Source: an uncultured Nitrospinaceae bacterium
GTDB taxonomy: Bacteria > Nitrospinota > Nitrospinia > Nitrospinales > VA-1
Length of the DNA: 6,676 bases
Reading direction: 5' to 3'
Assembly: GCA_938073925.1 (NCBI GenBank)
Contig: CALJGH010000128.1
Location: forward strand, 1-6,676
Part shown: positions 1 through 5,919 of the stretch, one piece after another
Layout of the letters: each line of letters begins with the position of its first letter
Numbering within the stretch: position 1 is the stretch's first letter
The notes under the pieces: generated by a model
Told to the model about the DNA's origin: nothing
Databases searched by the model: none
Seen by the model: only the letters and a program-made list of their open reading frames with translations
Translations under genes and position numbers: made by a program

Positions 1-1
1 C

Positions 2-1402
2 TTGAAAACCGATGAAATTTATACCCTACCAGCCGATGCCGTAGTTCTTGCTACTGGCGGGCCCGGTCAGGTTTATGGCCGCTCCACCAACTCGGTGGTC
101 AATACCGGTGCGGCGGCTACCACCGCCTATTTACAGGGAGCTAAATATGCCAATGGCGAGTTTATCCAGATTCATCCGACCGCTATTCCCGGACAAGACA
201 AACTAAGGTTGATGAGTGAATCGGCTCGTGGCGAAGGTGGAAGAGTTTGGGTGCCACGAAAGGTGGATGACAAACGCGATCCGAAAAGAATCCCCGAAAA
301 CGAACGGTTTTATTTTCTCGAAGAAAAATATCCTCTATTTAAAAATCTGGTTCCCAGAGATGTTGCAAGCCGTGAAATTTATGACATCGTTTATAACCAA
401 AACATGGGTGTCGATGGCGACCCGATGGTCTACCTCGATCTGACACATAAATCGAGAGAGTTTCTTGATAACCGACTCGGCGGAATCATGGATATCTACA
501 CCAAGTTCACCGGTGTCGATCCGCGTGACCATCCCATGAAAATTTTTCCGGCAGTGCATTATTCCATGGGAGGACTATGGACCGATTATGGCCCTGACCA
601 AAATGGTTTGATCGATCACGGCTCACCTCGCAATCAGATGACTTCCATCACAGGCCTTTTTGCGGCAGGTGAAGCCGACTACCAGTATCACGGTGCTAAT
701 AGGCTCGGAGCTAATTCACTCCTGAGCTGTATCTATACAGGACTGATGATGGCACGAGGGATTATGAATTACACCGACTCACTGGAAAAATCAGTCGACG
801 ACATCCCCTCTACCGTGTTCGATGATGCGCGCAATCACTGGAAAACCCGCTTCAAAGAAATCAAGAAAATGAGCGGTCGTGAAAACCCCTACAAATTACA
901 TCAGGAATTAGGGGAGGTCATGCTGGCGAATGTGCTCATCGTGCGCGACAACAAATCTCTTGAAAAAGCGACCGATGAAATCAACGATATTGAGATACGT
1001 TTCAAAGATGTAAAATGTGTAGATACAAGTGACTGGGCGAACCCTTCGCCGAGTTTCATCAACCAACTATTTTGCATGATCCATCTATCCAAAATCATCA
1101 CCAAAGGCGCTTTACTGCGTGACGAGTTTCGCGGTAGCCATTACAAACCCGATTTCGATTTGACTCAGCCGAAGGATTTTGACCCTCACGAATATATAGA
1201 ATACCTCGAGCAAAAACAGTATGGAGATATTTCAGAAGATAAGTTTCCAGTAGGTCATCTCGATTATATGAAACGTTTCGAAGAGAACAATATTAAATGG
1301 TTAAAAACCACAGTGGCACAGTTCAAAGACAATCAACCGGACATTACTTATGATGAAGTTGACACTTCATTAATAACACCACGACCGAGAAAATATGATT
1401 GA
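2..1402 (+). CDS. sdhA: Succinate dehydrogenase/fumarate reductase flavoprotein subunit, C-terminal part (5' truncated by window edge)
   Basis: FAD-binding subunit of membrane-associated complex II; it oxidises succinate to fumarate (or the reverse) on the cytoplasmic face. The reading frame is open from base 2, so the visible 466 residues are a fragment. The N-terminal dinucleotide-binding region and the histidine that carries covalent FAD lie upstream of the window. Visible family motifs, by fragment residue: LATGG near 16-20, HPTA 58-61, the substrate-site segment RGEGG 76-80, HYSMGG 186-191 with its conserved active-site His, the FAD-contact GLFAAGE 218-224, and HGANRLGANSLL 230-241 with the conserved substrate-binding Arg. 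The wording HYSMGGLW...HGANRLGANSLLS resembles Bacillus-type (type B) enzymes, not the E. coli type. The TTG at base 2 is an internal codon, not a real start. It is followed by sdhB after 82 nt; a cytochrome b subunit (sdhC) is expected upstream. Family assignment is near certain; direction of catalysis is not visible. Confidence 0.97.
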   Translation: MKTDEIYTLPADAVVLATGGPGQVYGRSTNSVVNTGAAATTAYLQGAKYANGEFIQIHPTAIPGQDKLRLMSESARGEGGRVWVPRKVDDKRDPKRIPENERFYFLEEKYPLFKNLVPRDVASREIYDIVYNQNMGVDGDPMVYLDLTHKSREFLDNRLGGIMDIYTKFTGVDPRDHPMKIFPAVHYSMGGLWTDYGPDQNGLIDHGSPRNQMTSITGLFAAGEADYQYHGANRLGANSLLSCIYTGLMMARGIMNYTDSLEKSVDDIPSTVFDDARNHWKTRFKEIKKMSGRENPYKLHQELGEVMLANVLIVRDNKSLEKATDEINDIEIRFKDVKCVDTSDWANPSPSFINQLFCMIHLSKIITKGALLRDEFRGSHYKPDFDLTQPKDFDPHEYIEYLEQKQYGDISEDKFPVGHLDYMKRFEENNIKWLKTTVAQFKDNQPDITYDEVDTSLITPRPRKYD

Positions 1403-1403
1403 G

Positions 1404-1418
1404 GCGGCGAACTGCCGC
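1404..1418. repeat. Inverted repeat (hairpin 1) just after the sdhA stop
   Basis: GCGGC (1404-1408) and GCCGC (1414-1418) form a 5-bp all-GC stem around a 5-nt loop, starting 2 nt after the sdhA stop codon. No T-run follows, so it does not look like an intrinsic terminator. Its right arm can also pair with the right arm of the second repeat at 1453-1468. Confidence 0.5.
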
Positions 1419-1452
1419 AAGTAAAGGTCGTCACCAAAAAAAAGGCGTGGCC

Positions 1453-1468
1453 TTGCCGCTAGCGGCAA
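1453..1468. repeat. Perfect 16-bp palindrome (hairpin 2) before sdhB
   Basis: TTGCCGCTAGCGGCAA is a perfect 8+8 palindrome ending 16 nt before the sdhB ATG. In RNA it could form a strong GC-rich stem close to the ribosome entry site; in DNA it could be a protein-binding or REP-like site. An A8 run (1436-1443) lies between the two repeats, and no T-run follows this one, so termination on the + strand is unlikely. A role in mRNA processing or in setting the sdhA:sdhB ratio is inference. Confidence 0.55.
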
Positions 1469-1484
1469 AGTCATTCATAAAACC

Positions 1485-2234
1485 ATGACAGATAAAAAAA
1501 TTACATTTAAGATCAAACGACAGGACAAGCCGGGTTCGCCATCTTACTGGCAGAACTTTCAAGTGCCGCATAAGCCGTTTGCAAATATCATTTCCTGTCT
1601 TATGGAAATCCAGAAAGACCCCACCACCAAGGCAGGCAAAACAGTTGCCCCAGTCACTTGGGATTGCAATTGCCTCGAGGAGGTTTGCGGCTCATGCACC
1701 ATGGTCATCAATGGGAAAGTTAGGCAGGCTTGCACCGCACTTGTAGATAATCTTGAGCAGCCCATTGCCCTCGAACCTATGTCAAAGTTTCCTGTCGTAC
1801 GCGATTTACAAGTCAACCGCAGCCGAATGTTTGAAAACCTGAAAAAGGTCAAAGCATGGATTGATATCGATGGGTCCCATGATATCGGAGAAGGAGCTAT
1901 AATGCCGGACTCCGATCGCGCTAAACGCTATGTCATGTCCGAATGCATGACTTGCGGTTGTTGTCTGGAGGCTTGCCCGCAATTCAGCCTGAACAATTCG
2001 TTCATGGGAGCTGCAACTTTCAATCAGGTCAGACTTTTCAATCTGCATCCAGCAGGGAGCATGAACAAAGAGGAAAGACTCGATGCGATTATGGGAGAAG
2101 GCGGAATCACCGATTGTGGCAATGCGCAGGTTTGCGTTGAGGTATGCCCCAAAAATATACCCTTGACGGAATCCATTGCCGATATTGGCCGCCAAACCAG
2201 TTGGCAGTTTATAAAAAACCTCCTTGTAAAATAG
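1485..2234 (+). CDS. sdhB: Succinate dehydrogenase/fumarate reductase iron-sulfur subunit (type B)
   Basis: Carries electrons from the SdhA flavin to the membrane quinone site through three Fe-S clusters. The protein is 249 aa, normal for the family. An N-terminal plant-ferredoxin-like domain holds the [2Fe-2S] ligands C63, C68, C71 and C83 (NCLEEVCGSC, then RQAC). The C-terminal domain has CMTCGCCLEACP: C154, C157, C160 with C221 fit the [4Fe-4S] cluster, and C164 with C211 and C217 fit the [3Fe-4S] cluster, by analogy with the E. coli ligand pattern. CMTCGCCLEACP and CGNAQVCVEVCPKNIPLT match the Bacillus-like menaquinone-reducing class. The ATG at 1485 gives the expected N-terminus (MTDKKITFKIKRQD). 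No clear Shine-Dalgarno sequence precedes it, which is unusual beside the strong hairpin 16 nt upstream. It is probably co-transcribed with sdhA. Confidence 0.97.
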   Translation: MTDKKITFKIKRQDKPGSPSYWQNFQVPHKPFANIISCLMEIQKDPTTKAGKTVAPVTWDCNCLEEVCGSCTMVINGKVRQACTALVDNLEQPIALEPMSKFPVVRDLQVNRSRMFENLKKVKAWIDIDGSHDIGEGAIMPDSDRAKRYVMSECMTCGCCLEACPQFSLNNSFMGAATFNQVRLFNLHPAGSMNKEERLDAIMGEGGITDCGNAQVCVEVCPKNIPLTESIADIGRQTSWQFIKNLLVK

Positions 2235-2250
2235 CTGAAGGTATTTTTTA

Positions 2251-2279
2251 TTTAAAACCTCGCAACAGTTTGCTATGAT
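2251..2279 (+). promoter_or_regulatory. Candidate extended -10 promoter for the ispH unit
   Basis: TATGAT at 2274-2279 matches five of six bases of the sigma70 -10 box and is preceded by TG one base upstream (TGcTATGAT), the extended -10 pattern. TTTAAA at 2251-2256 is a weak -35 (four of six) at the ideal 17-bp spacing. Transcription would start near 2286, giving a leader of about 45 nt before ispH. The region is AT-rich, so a chance match is possible; an alternative -10 (CATAAT, 2289-2294) lies just downstream. Confidence 0.4.
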
Positions 2280-2317
2280 TTGTCATTGCATAATATTTTA
2301 AGATAGTACTACCTTAA

Positions 2318-2323
2318 AGGGGA
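2318..2323 (+). promoter_or_regulatory. Shine-Dalgarno sequence of ispH
   Basis: AGGGGA ends 7 nt before the ATG at 2331. It is the clearest ribosome binding site in the window and fixes the ispH start. Confidence 0.8.
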
Positions 2324-2330
2324 AATAAAA

Positions 2331-3212
2331 ATGAAAGTCTCACTCGCAAGTGCAATGGGTACCTGTTTCGGAGTTCAGGATGCCATCAATCTAGCCATGT
2401 CCCCCGAATTCAACAATGAGTTAACTATTGTGGGGCAACTGGTTCACAATCCACAAGTCAGTGATTCCTTAAAAAAAAACGGCGTATCCCTAGTACCCGG
2501 AATTGAAGATATAGACAAGATTAAAACTAAAAAAGTAATGATCACAGCCCATGGCGCCGCTGAAAAGACGAAACAACAACTCCGCGATGCAGGATTCATT
2601 GTTTATGATGCTAGTTGTCCCTTGGTGATGAGAGTACATCAAACGATAAAATCGTTGGTCACCAAAGGTTATTTTCCTGTGGTGATCGGACAAAAAGACC
2701 ATGTGGAAGTTAAAGGCATTGTTGGCGATTTGGATGACTATCTGGTCATCAATAGCGAAGAAGATTTACCGAAGATTGAAAATTCCGGAAATCGCAAATT
2801 GGGAATCGTAACCCAAACCACACAGCAAAGAGATAAAGTAGAAGTCTTGGTTGATAAAATTCGTGCTCTTGATTACGTAGATGAGGTGTCTTTTGTAAAT
2901 ACCATCTGTCAGCCTACCCATGATCGGCAGGTAGCGGTGCATGAATTGGCAGATCAAGTAGACCTTATGATTGTTATTGGAGGTTACAACTCATCCAATA
3001 CAAAGAAGCTAGTCCATGTTTGTGGCGAAAAAGGAATCGAAGCCCATCACATCGAATCATTTGACCAGTTGGATAAGAACTGGTTCGCTAACAAACAACA
3101 TGTGGGGATAACGGCTGGCACAAGCACTCCTGAAAATGTCATCAATGAAGTGCACACAAAAATTCTGGAAATTGCCGAAGAAGCAGAAGGCCAGGTTTCA
3201 CTCACCTCTTGA
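2331..3212 (+). CDS. ispH: 4-hydroxy-3-methylbut-2-enyl diphosphate reductase (IspH/LytB)
   Basis: Last enzyme of the MEP pathway: reduces HMBPP to IPP and DMAPP in the cytoplasm using a [4Fe-4S] cluster. At 293 aa it is of normal length. The three cluster cysteines are C12 (GTCFGV), C96 (ASCPLV) and C193 (NTICQPTHDRQ). Substrate and catalytic residues are visible: His39 in LVHN, His74 in AHG, His124 and Glu126 in KDHVEVKG (equivalent to the E. coli His124/Glu126 proton-relay pair), TQTT 161-164, the diphosphate-binding GYNSSNT 218-224, and GTST 263-266. The first signature is GTCFGVQDAI, whereas the usual form is GFCxGVxRA, so the conserved Arg of that motif is replaced; this looks like a lineage variant, since every catalytic residue is kept. 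A strong Shine-Dalgarno supports the start. The squalene-synthase-like gene 99 nt downstream fits an isoprenoid context. Confidence 0.96.
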   Translation: MKVSLASAMGTCFGVQDAINLAMSPEFNNELTIVGQLVHNPQVSDSLKKNGVSLVPGIEDIDKIKTKKVMITAHGAAEKTKQQLRDAGFIVYDASCPLVMRVHQTIKSLVTKGYFPVVIGQKDHVEVKGIVGDLDDYLVINSEEDLPKIENSGNRKLGIVTQTTQQRDKVEVLVDKIRALDYVDEVSFVNTICQPTHDRQVAVHELADQVDLMIVIGGYNSSNTKKLVHVCGEKGIEAHHIESFDQLDKNWFANKQHVGITAGTSTPENVINEVHTKILEIAEEAEGQVSLTS

Positions 3213-3311
3213 AAAATTTTCAACAATAAATGCCCGACCCGCAAGCAGGTAGGCTTCCCAAACATGCTATTTCCCTAACTCCTATAAGTGCAAAAACGAG
3301 CTTTATGTAAT

Positions 3312-4418
3312 ATGGACGATTGGACTTACTGCCAGCAAACTCTTCCCAAAGTCAGCAGAACCTTTGCTCTGAACATCAAGACCTTGCAAGGTGAACGGCA
3401 TCGTAGCGTATTAATCGCATACCTTTTTTGCCGAACCGTTGACACCGTTGAAGATGCAGCGGAACTGGACCCCAAAATTAAAATCAAACTGCTCCTAGAG
3501 TTTTCACGTTTGATAGAAAACCGGGAATACCGCTTCGACCATATAGATTCATGGTTAGAGGATTGCGCCACCGTTGATGGCAGCACAAACGATTTGGACC
3601 TGCTAAGAAACATCAAACGCGTATTCAATGTTTTCGATTCACTGAAAAGTAATTACCAGGATCAGATCATTCCTGCTGTCTCAAAAATGGCAAAAGGAAT
3701 GGCCCATTTTCAAGGCCGTTTTCAGTTTGGAGAAATCACGCCCTTGGAAAACGAAGAAGACTTGGAAGAGTATTGTTACTTCGTAGCCGGAGTTGTAGGC
3801 GAAATGTTGTGCGATCTCTTCCTTCAGAAAATGACCACACTCCCCGAATCGGCTCGAAGAATAATGAAAGAAAATGCGGTGTCTTTTGGACTCGGATTGC
3901 AAATGACCAATATATCAAAAGACGTAATGGCAGATCGTGAACGAGGCTGGTCCTATATTCCGCAAAGTTTAATGGCCGCAAATGGCCTTACTGTTGATGA
4001 GTTCCATTCCGGGAAATCGGTTGAGAAAAATCTACAAATACTGGAAAAACTGCTTTTCAAAACCAACGGGCATTTGCATGATGCGCTAAAGTTTATACTC
4101 GCTATACCTAGAACCGAATTATCCTTGCGCCTGTTTTGCATTTGGCCTTTGTGGATGGCCATGAAAACCGTTGCCGCACTTCATAACAACCCGGCCTTGT
4201 TAAGCTCGAGTGCTCCTGTTAAAATTTCACGAAGTCAGGTAAAAAGAATTTTATTCACAACACCTTTGATTGCGTGGTCCAATTTTATTCTTAAAAACTC
4301 ATTTGATAATATTCTTAAAGAATTTAAAAGCCATCCAGAATTCGACCTGAAAAGCTTGCATCAAAGGTTGGCTAAAATTTCATTGGACAACGTTTCTCCT
4401 AACATTCAAACCACCTAG
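3312..4418 (+). CDS. Squalene synthase-like protein (squalene/phytoene synthase family, eukaryote-like type)
   Basis: Likely head-to-head condensation of two farnesyl diphosphates via presqualene diphosphate; squalene is the probable product. Counting from ATG 3312 (368 aa), SRTFALNI near 15-22 is the substrate-entry signature. DTVED at 44-48 and NISKDVMAD at 200-208 are the two Asp-rich Mg-diphosphate motifs. YCYFVAGVVGE near 154-164 and FCIWPLWMA at 275-283, followed by ALHNN...VKIS, match conserved blocks of eukaryotic squalene synthases (YCHYVAGLVG, FCAIPQVMA, YNN...VKI), as recalled. DTVED resembles the squalene synthase motif (DTLED) more than the DDxxD of phytoene synthases or HpnD, and the protein is longer than those (about 280-310 aa). 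The usual NxxRD is NISKD here (Arg to Lys). A GTG at 3288 could add eight residues; neither start has a good Shine-Dalgarno, and ATG 3312 gives the more typical N-terminus. There is no obvious C-terminal membrane helix. Phytoene or dehydrosqualene synthase remains possible. Confidence 0.83.
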   Translation: MDDWTYCQQTLPKVSRTFALNIKTLQGERHRSVLIAYLFCRTVDTVEDAAELDPKIKIKLLLEFSRLIENREYRFDHIDSWLEDCATVDGSTNDLDLLRNIKRVFNVFDSLKSNYQDQIIPAVSKMAKGMAHFQGRFQFGEITPLENEEDLEEYCYFVAGVVGEMLCDLFLQKMTTLPESARRIMKENAVSFGLGLQMTNISKDVMADRERGWSYIPQSLMAANGLTVDEFHSGKSVEKNLQILEKLLFKTNGHLHDALKFILAIPRTELSLRLFCIWPLWMAMKTVAALHNNPALLSSSAPVKISRSQVKRILFTTPLIAWSNFILKNSFDNILKEFKSHPEFDLKSLHQRLAKISLDNVSPNIQTT

Positions 4419-4424
4419 GCTACT

Positions 4425-4853
4425 ATGTCTGTAAAAGAAAGATTCATTGATAATCAGAACGGCTCGATAAGCGATTCAAAAACCCAGTTGATGTGGATGA
4501 AAGAAGACGGTTGGCAAACACAAGAAAAATGGTTCACATGGGATGAAGCATTAGACCTGGTTCATTACTTTAATGGTTTAAAGTTCTGTAGTTTTCAGGA
4601 CTGGAGAATGCCTAGCCACGAGGAAATCGTAACTATCTACGGTGAAGAAGTATCCAATCAGGATAAATATGGAAAAGAGACTCACTTATTTCCGGTTTTT
4701 CCTTCCGGCGGACAGGCAACGGTATGGCTAAAAGGGGAATCTGGACAAGAGGGCACTTTGTTTGACTTTAAAAACAAAGAATTTCGTCCCTTATATAAAA
4801 GTAAAAGTGGCCGTATGTCCGTTCGTTTGGTTCGGGGCGAGATGCTGAAATAG
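4425..4853 (+). CDS. DUF1566 (Lcl C-terminal) domain protein
   Basis: A 142-aa protein consisting almost entirely of one DUF1566-type domain. It opens with RFIDNQNGSISDSKTQLMWMK (7-27), has TWDEAL (38-43) and the hallmark DWRMPSHEEI (59-68), and closes with VRLVRG (133-138). This order (NG-x-DxxTxLMW, W-x-x-A, DWRxPxxxE, VRxVR) is the family pattern as known; molecular function is not established. Family members often sit in secreted or lipid-anchored proteins, but this one has no signal peptide or lipobox and looks cytoplasmic. It begins 6 nt after the squalene-synthase-like stop, and AGG at 4417-4419 overlaps that stop as a weak ribosome site, so translational coupling is likely. Whether it takes part in isoprenoid metabolism is unknown. 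Confidence 0.75.
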   Translation: MSVKERFIDNQNGSISDSKTQLMWMKEDGWQTQEKWFTWDEALDLVHYFNGLKFCSFQDWRMPSHEEIVTIYGEEVSNQDKYGKETHLFPVFPSGGQATVWLKGESGQEGTLFDFKNKEFRPLYKSKSGRMSVRLVRGEMLK

Positions 4854-4865
4854 AGCGACCTGGCT

Positions 4866-4885
4866 CCAAAAAATGAACCTTTTGG
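4866..4885. repeat. Inverted repeat after the DUF1566 gene (possible weak terminator)
   Basis: CCAAAA (4866-4871) and TTTTGG (4880-4885) form a 6-bp stem with an 8-nt loop, 12 nt past the stop codon, followed by CCTTT. The stem is AT-rich and the T-run is short, so as an intrinsic terminator it would be weak. It sits at the only sizeable gap (74 nt) between the isoprenoid group and the membrane-protein group. Confidence 0.3.
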
Positions 4886-4916
4886 CCTTTAACGCCATCT
4901 TATTCTAAACTTACTT

Positions 4917-4921
4917 GGGAG
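4917..4921 (+). promoter_or_regulatory. Ribosome binding site that decides a TTG start
   Basis: GGGAG ends 6 nt before TTG 4928. It supports TTG as the start of the membrane protein; no in-frame ATG occurs before codon 34, which would remove the first helix. Confidence 0.55.
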
Positions 4922-4927
4922 TTAAGC

Positions 4928-5374
4928 TTGACTAAAAAACGTCTCATCACAATCGCAGGAGGGCTCTGGTGCATCATAGGCCTTTTTCTTGTTGTCCGTG
5001 GATTTGGCCTGTACCAACTCGCAGAAATGGAACAACACGCCACAGAAATAGCGATCACCATCTCCGGAATTGTAGCAGGCTTGATCGGTCTGGTTAAAGG
5101 ACGGTTTGTTCTGAGTAAAACAGCCCGCCGAAATAAAACCCGCATTCACAATCTGGAAGATCCTGTAAGCCTGTATCACATTTTTTCCAAACCTTTTTAT
5201 TTTTTGATCCCAATGATGATGGGATTCGGAATACTGCTTCGGTCTTTTAACGAATACCTTGGCGGTTATATAGTTGTCGCTGCTATTTATTGCGGAATAG
5301 GCATGGCATTAATTGTATCCAGCCGGATTTACTGGTTTTCGGATGCTGAAACTCTCGAACCTGAAAACCCATAA
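4928..5374 (+). CDS. Hypothetical four-helix inner-membrane protein
   Basis: I do not recognise a named family. The 148-aa product has four hydrophobic stretches: about 6-28, 38-57, 89-106 and 112-134. Between helices 2 and 3 is a basic loop (KTARRNKTR, 64-72), which by the positive-inside rule should be cytoplasmic and would put both termini in the cytoplasm. The tail is short and acidic-polar. There are no metal-binding Cys or His clusters, no catalytic motif, and no cleavable signal peptide (helix 1 would be a signal anchor). The start is TTG with GGGAG 6 nt upstream. The next membrane gene begins 15 nt after its stop, so they are probably co-transcribed and may act together. A transport, scaffold or stress role cannot be separated on this evidence. 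Confidence 0.7.
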   Translation: MTKKRLITIAGGLWCIIGLFLVVRGFGLYQLAEMEQHATEIAITISGIVAGLIGLVKGRFVLSKTARRNKTRIHNLEDPVSLYHIFSKPFYFLIPMMMGFGILLRSFNEYLGGYIVVAAIYCGIGMALIVSSRIYWFSDAETLEPENP

Positions 5375-5389
5375 AAAACAAACCTAAAA

Positions 5390-5797
5390 ATGAAAAATTT
5401 TTTTCTGACTCTTCATATAATTTCAATGTGTCTTGTCATCGGCACCTTGTTCCTACAATCTCTCACCGTAGTTTTCCGACTGCGCCTGAAATCAGCTGAA
5501 GAAGCAAAAGGACTCGAAAAAACCCAGTCTCGAATACACAAATTCATTTATTACCCAATACTCGGTGTCACTTTGATATCCGGTATCGTTCTCGCCGTCA
5601 AAACCGGAGCCTTCTCGGAAGGGAAATGGCTTCACTGGAAAATAGGGCTCCTGACAATTCTGATTGCGTTAGGTGTTCAAAATGGAAAACAAATTAAACA
5701 AGCTGTTCTTCCAAAAAAATATGCGATGATGGTTCATATCGCTATTTTCATCGTAGGCGCCTTTATGATTTATCTCGCCACCATCAAACCCTTTTAA
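5390..5797 (+). CDS. Small four-helix membrane protein, CopD/HemJ/DUF2269-like
   Basis: A 135-aa integral membrane protein with four predicted helices at about 3-28, 51-72, 79-97 and 110-131. Helix 1 carries His9 in LHIISM, helix 3 begins with LHWKIGLL (His82) and helix 4 has His116. Small four-helix proteins with LHIxxM in helix 1 and LHxK before helix 3 recall the CopD/HemJ/DUF2269 group (HemJ is a protoporphyrinogen oxidase; CopD-like proteins are linked to copper). That link is pattern-level only: HemJ's fuller signature is not clear, so I assign no activity. The intramembrane histidines could in principle ligate heme or a metal. There is no clear Shine-Dalgarno before ATG 5390; it lies 15 nt after the previous gene and probably relies on its transcript. 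Its TAA stop overlaps the ATG of the next small gene (TAATG). Confidence 0.72.
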   Translation: MKNFFLTLHIISMCLVIGTLFLQSLTVVFRLRLKSAEEAKGLEKTQSRIHKFIYYPILGVTLISGIVLAVKTGAFSEGKWLHWKIGLLTILIALGVQNGKQIKQAVLPKKYAMMVHIAIFIVGAFMIYLATIKPF

Positions 5798-5919
5798 TGG
5801 ACATCCTGTTCACACTCGTCGCCAGTGTTGTTTTGATCATCGGCTTTCTCGTCGTCTGCCGTGTTGTTGATGAAGAAGAAGATGAAGAAGAATCTGGCGA
5901 TGGCACCGATAGCTCCTGA
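5797..5919 (+). CDS. 40-aa single-helix acidic microprotein
   Basis: A small open frame of 40 codons that automated callers could miss. The start codon ATG 5797-5799 overlaps the TAA of the preceding gene (TAATG), the classic arrangement for translational reinitiation. The product begins MDILFTLVASVVLIIGFLVV, a good transmembrane helix over residues 3-21, then CRVV and a strongly acidic stretch (residues 25-32: D, three E, D, three E) and a small polar tail rich in Ser, Gly and Asp. It has no lipobox and no cleavable signal. The 3' part overlaps the glycosylase gene by 20 nt or more in a different frame. The start overlap and the helix-plus-charged-tail layout favour a real gene, perhaps a partner of the adjacent four-helix membrane proteins. 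Against it: short length, and low-complexity coding driven by a 12-nt tandem repeat. Confidence 0.55.
   Translation: MDILFTLVASVVLIIGFLVVCRVVDEEEDEEESGDGTDSS
5869..5892 (+). repeat. Tandem duplication of a 12-nt purine-rich unit
   Basis: GATGAAGAAGAA occurs twice back to back. In the microprotein frame it encodes DEEE twice; in the glycosylase frame (if translation starts upstream) it encodes a Lys- and Met-rich run. The tract also supplies two of the possible glycosylase start codons (ATG 5870 and 5882) and may help ribosome loading for ATG 5900. Confidence 0.7.

Noticed and set aside
1436..1443. A8 run as a programmed slippage site in the sdhA-sdhB spacer
   Set aside because: It lies outside both genes: sdhA stops at 1402 and sdhB starts at 1485, so no frame change would join coding sequence.
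1806..2195. 129-aa minus-strand open frame inside sdhB
   Set aside because: It is antisense to a well-conserved iron-sulfur gene and has no recognisable motif or ribosome site; a shadow frame.
2239..2260. AGGT...ACCT imperfect hairpin with T-run after sdhB as an intrinsic terminator
   Set aside because: The stem is short, AT-rich and mismatched, and the T-run lies inside it instead of following it.
3243..3256. AAGC/GCTT stem in the ispH to squalene-synthase spacer
   Set aside because: Only four base pairs; expected by chance.
3230..3310. 26-codon frame between ispH and the squalene-synthase-like gene
   Set aside because: No ribosome site, no recognisable feature and Pro-rich random-looking composition; it ends just before the downstream ATG, which could be chance.
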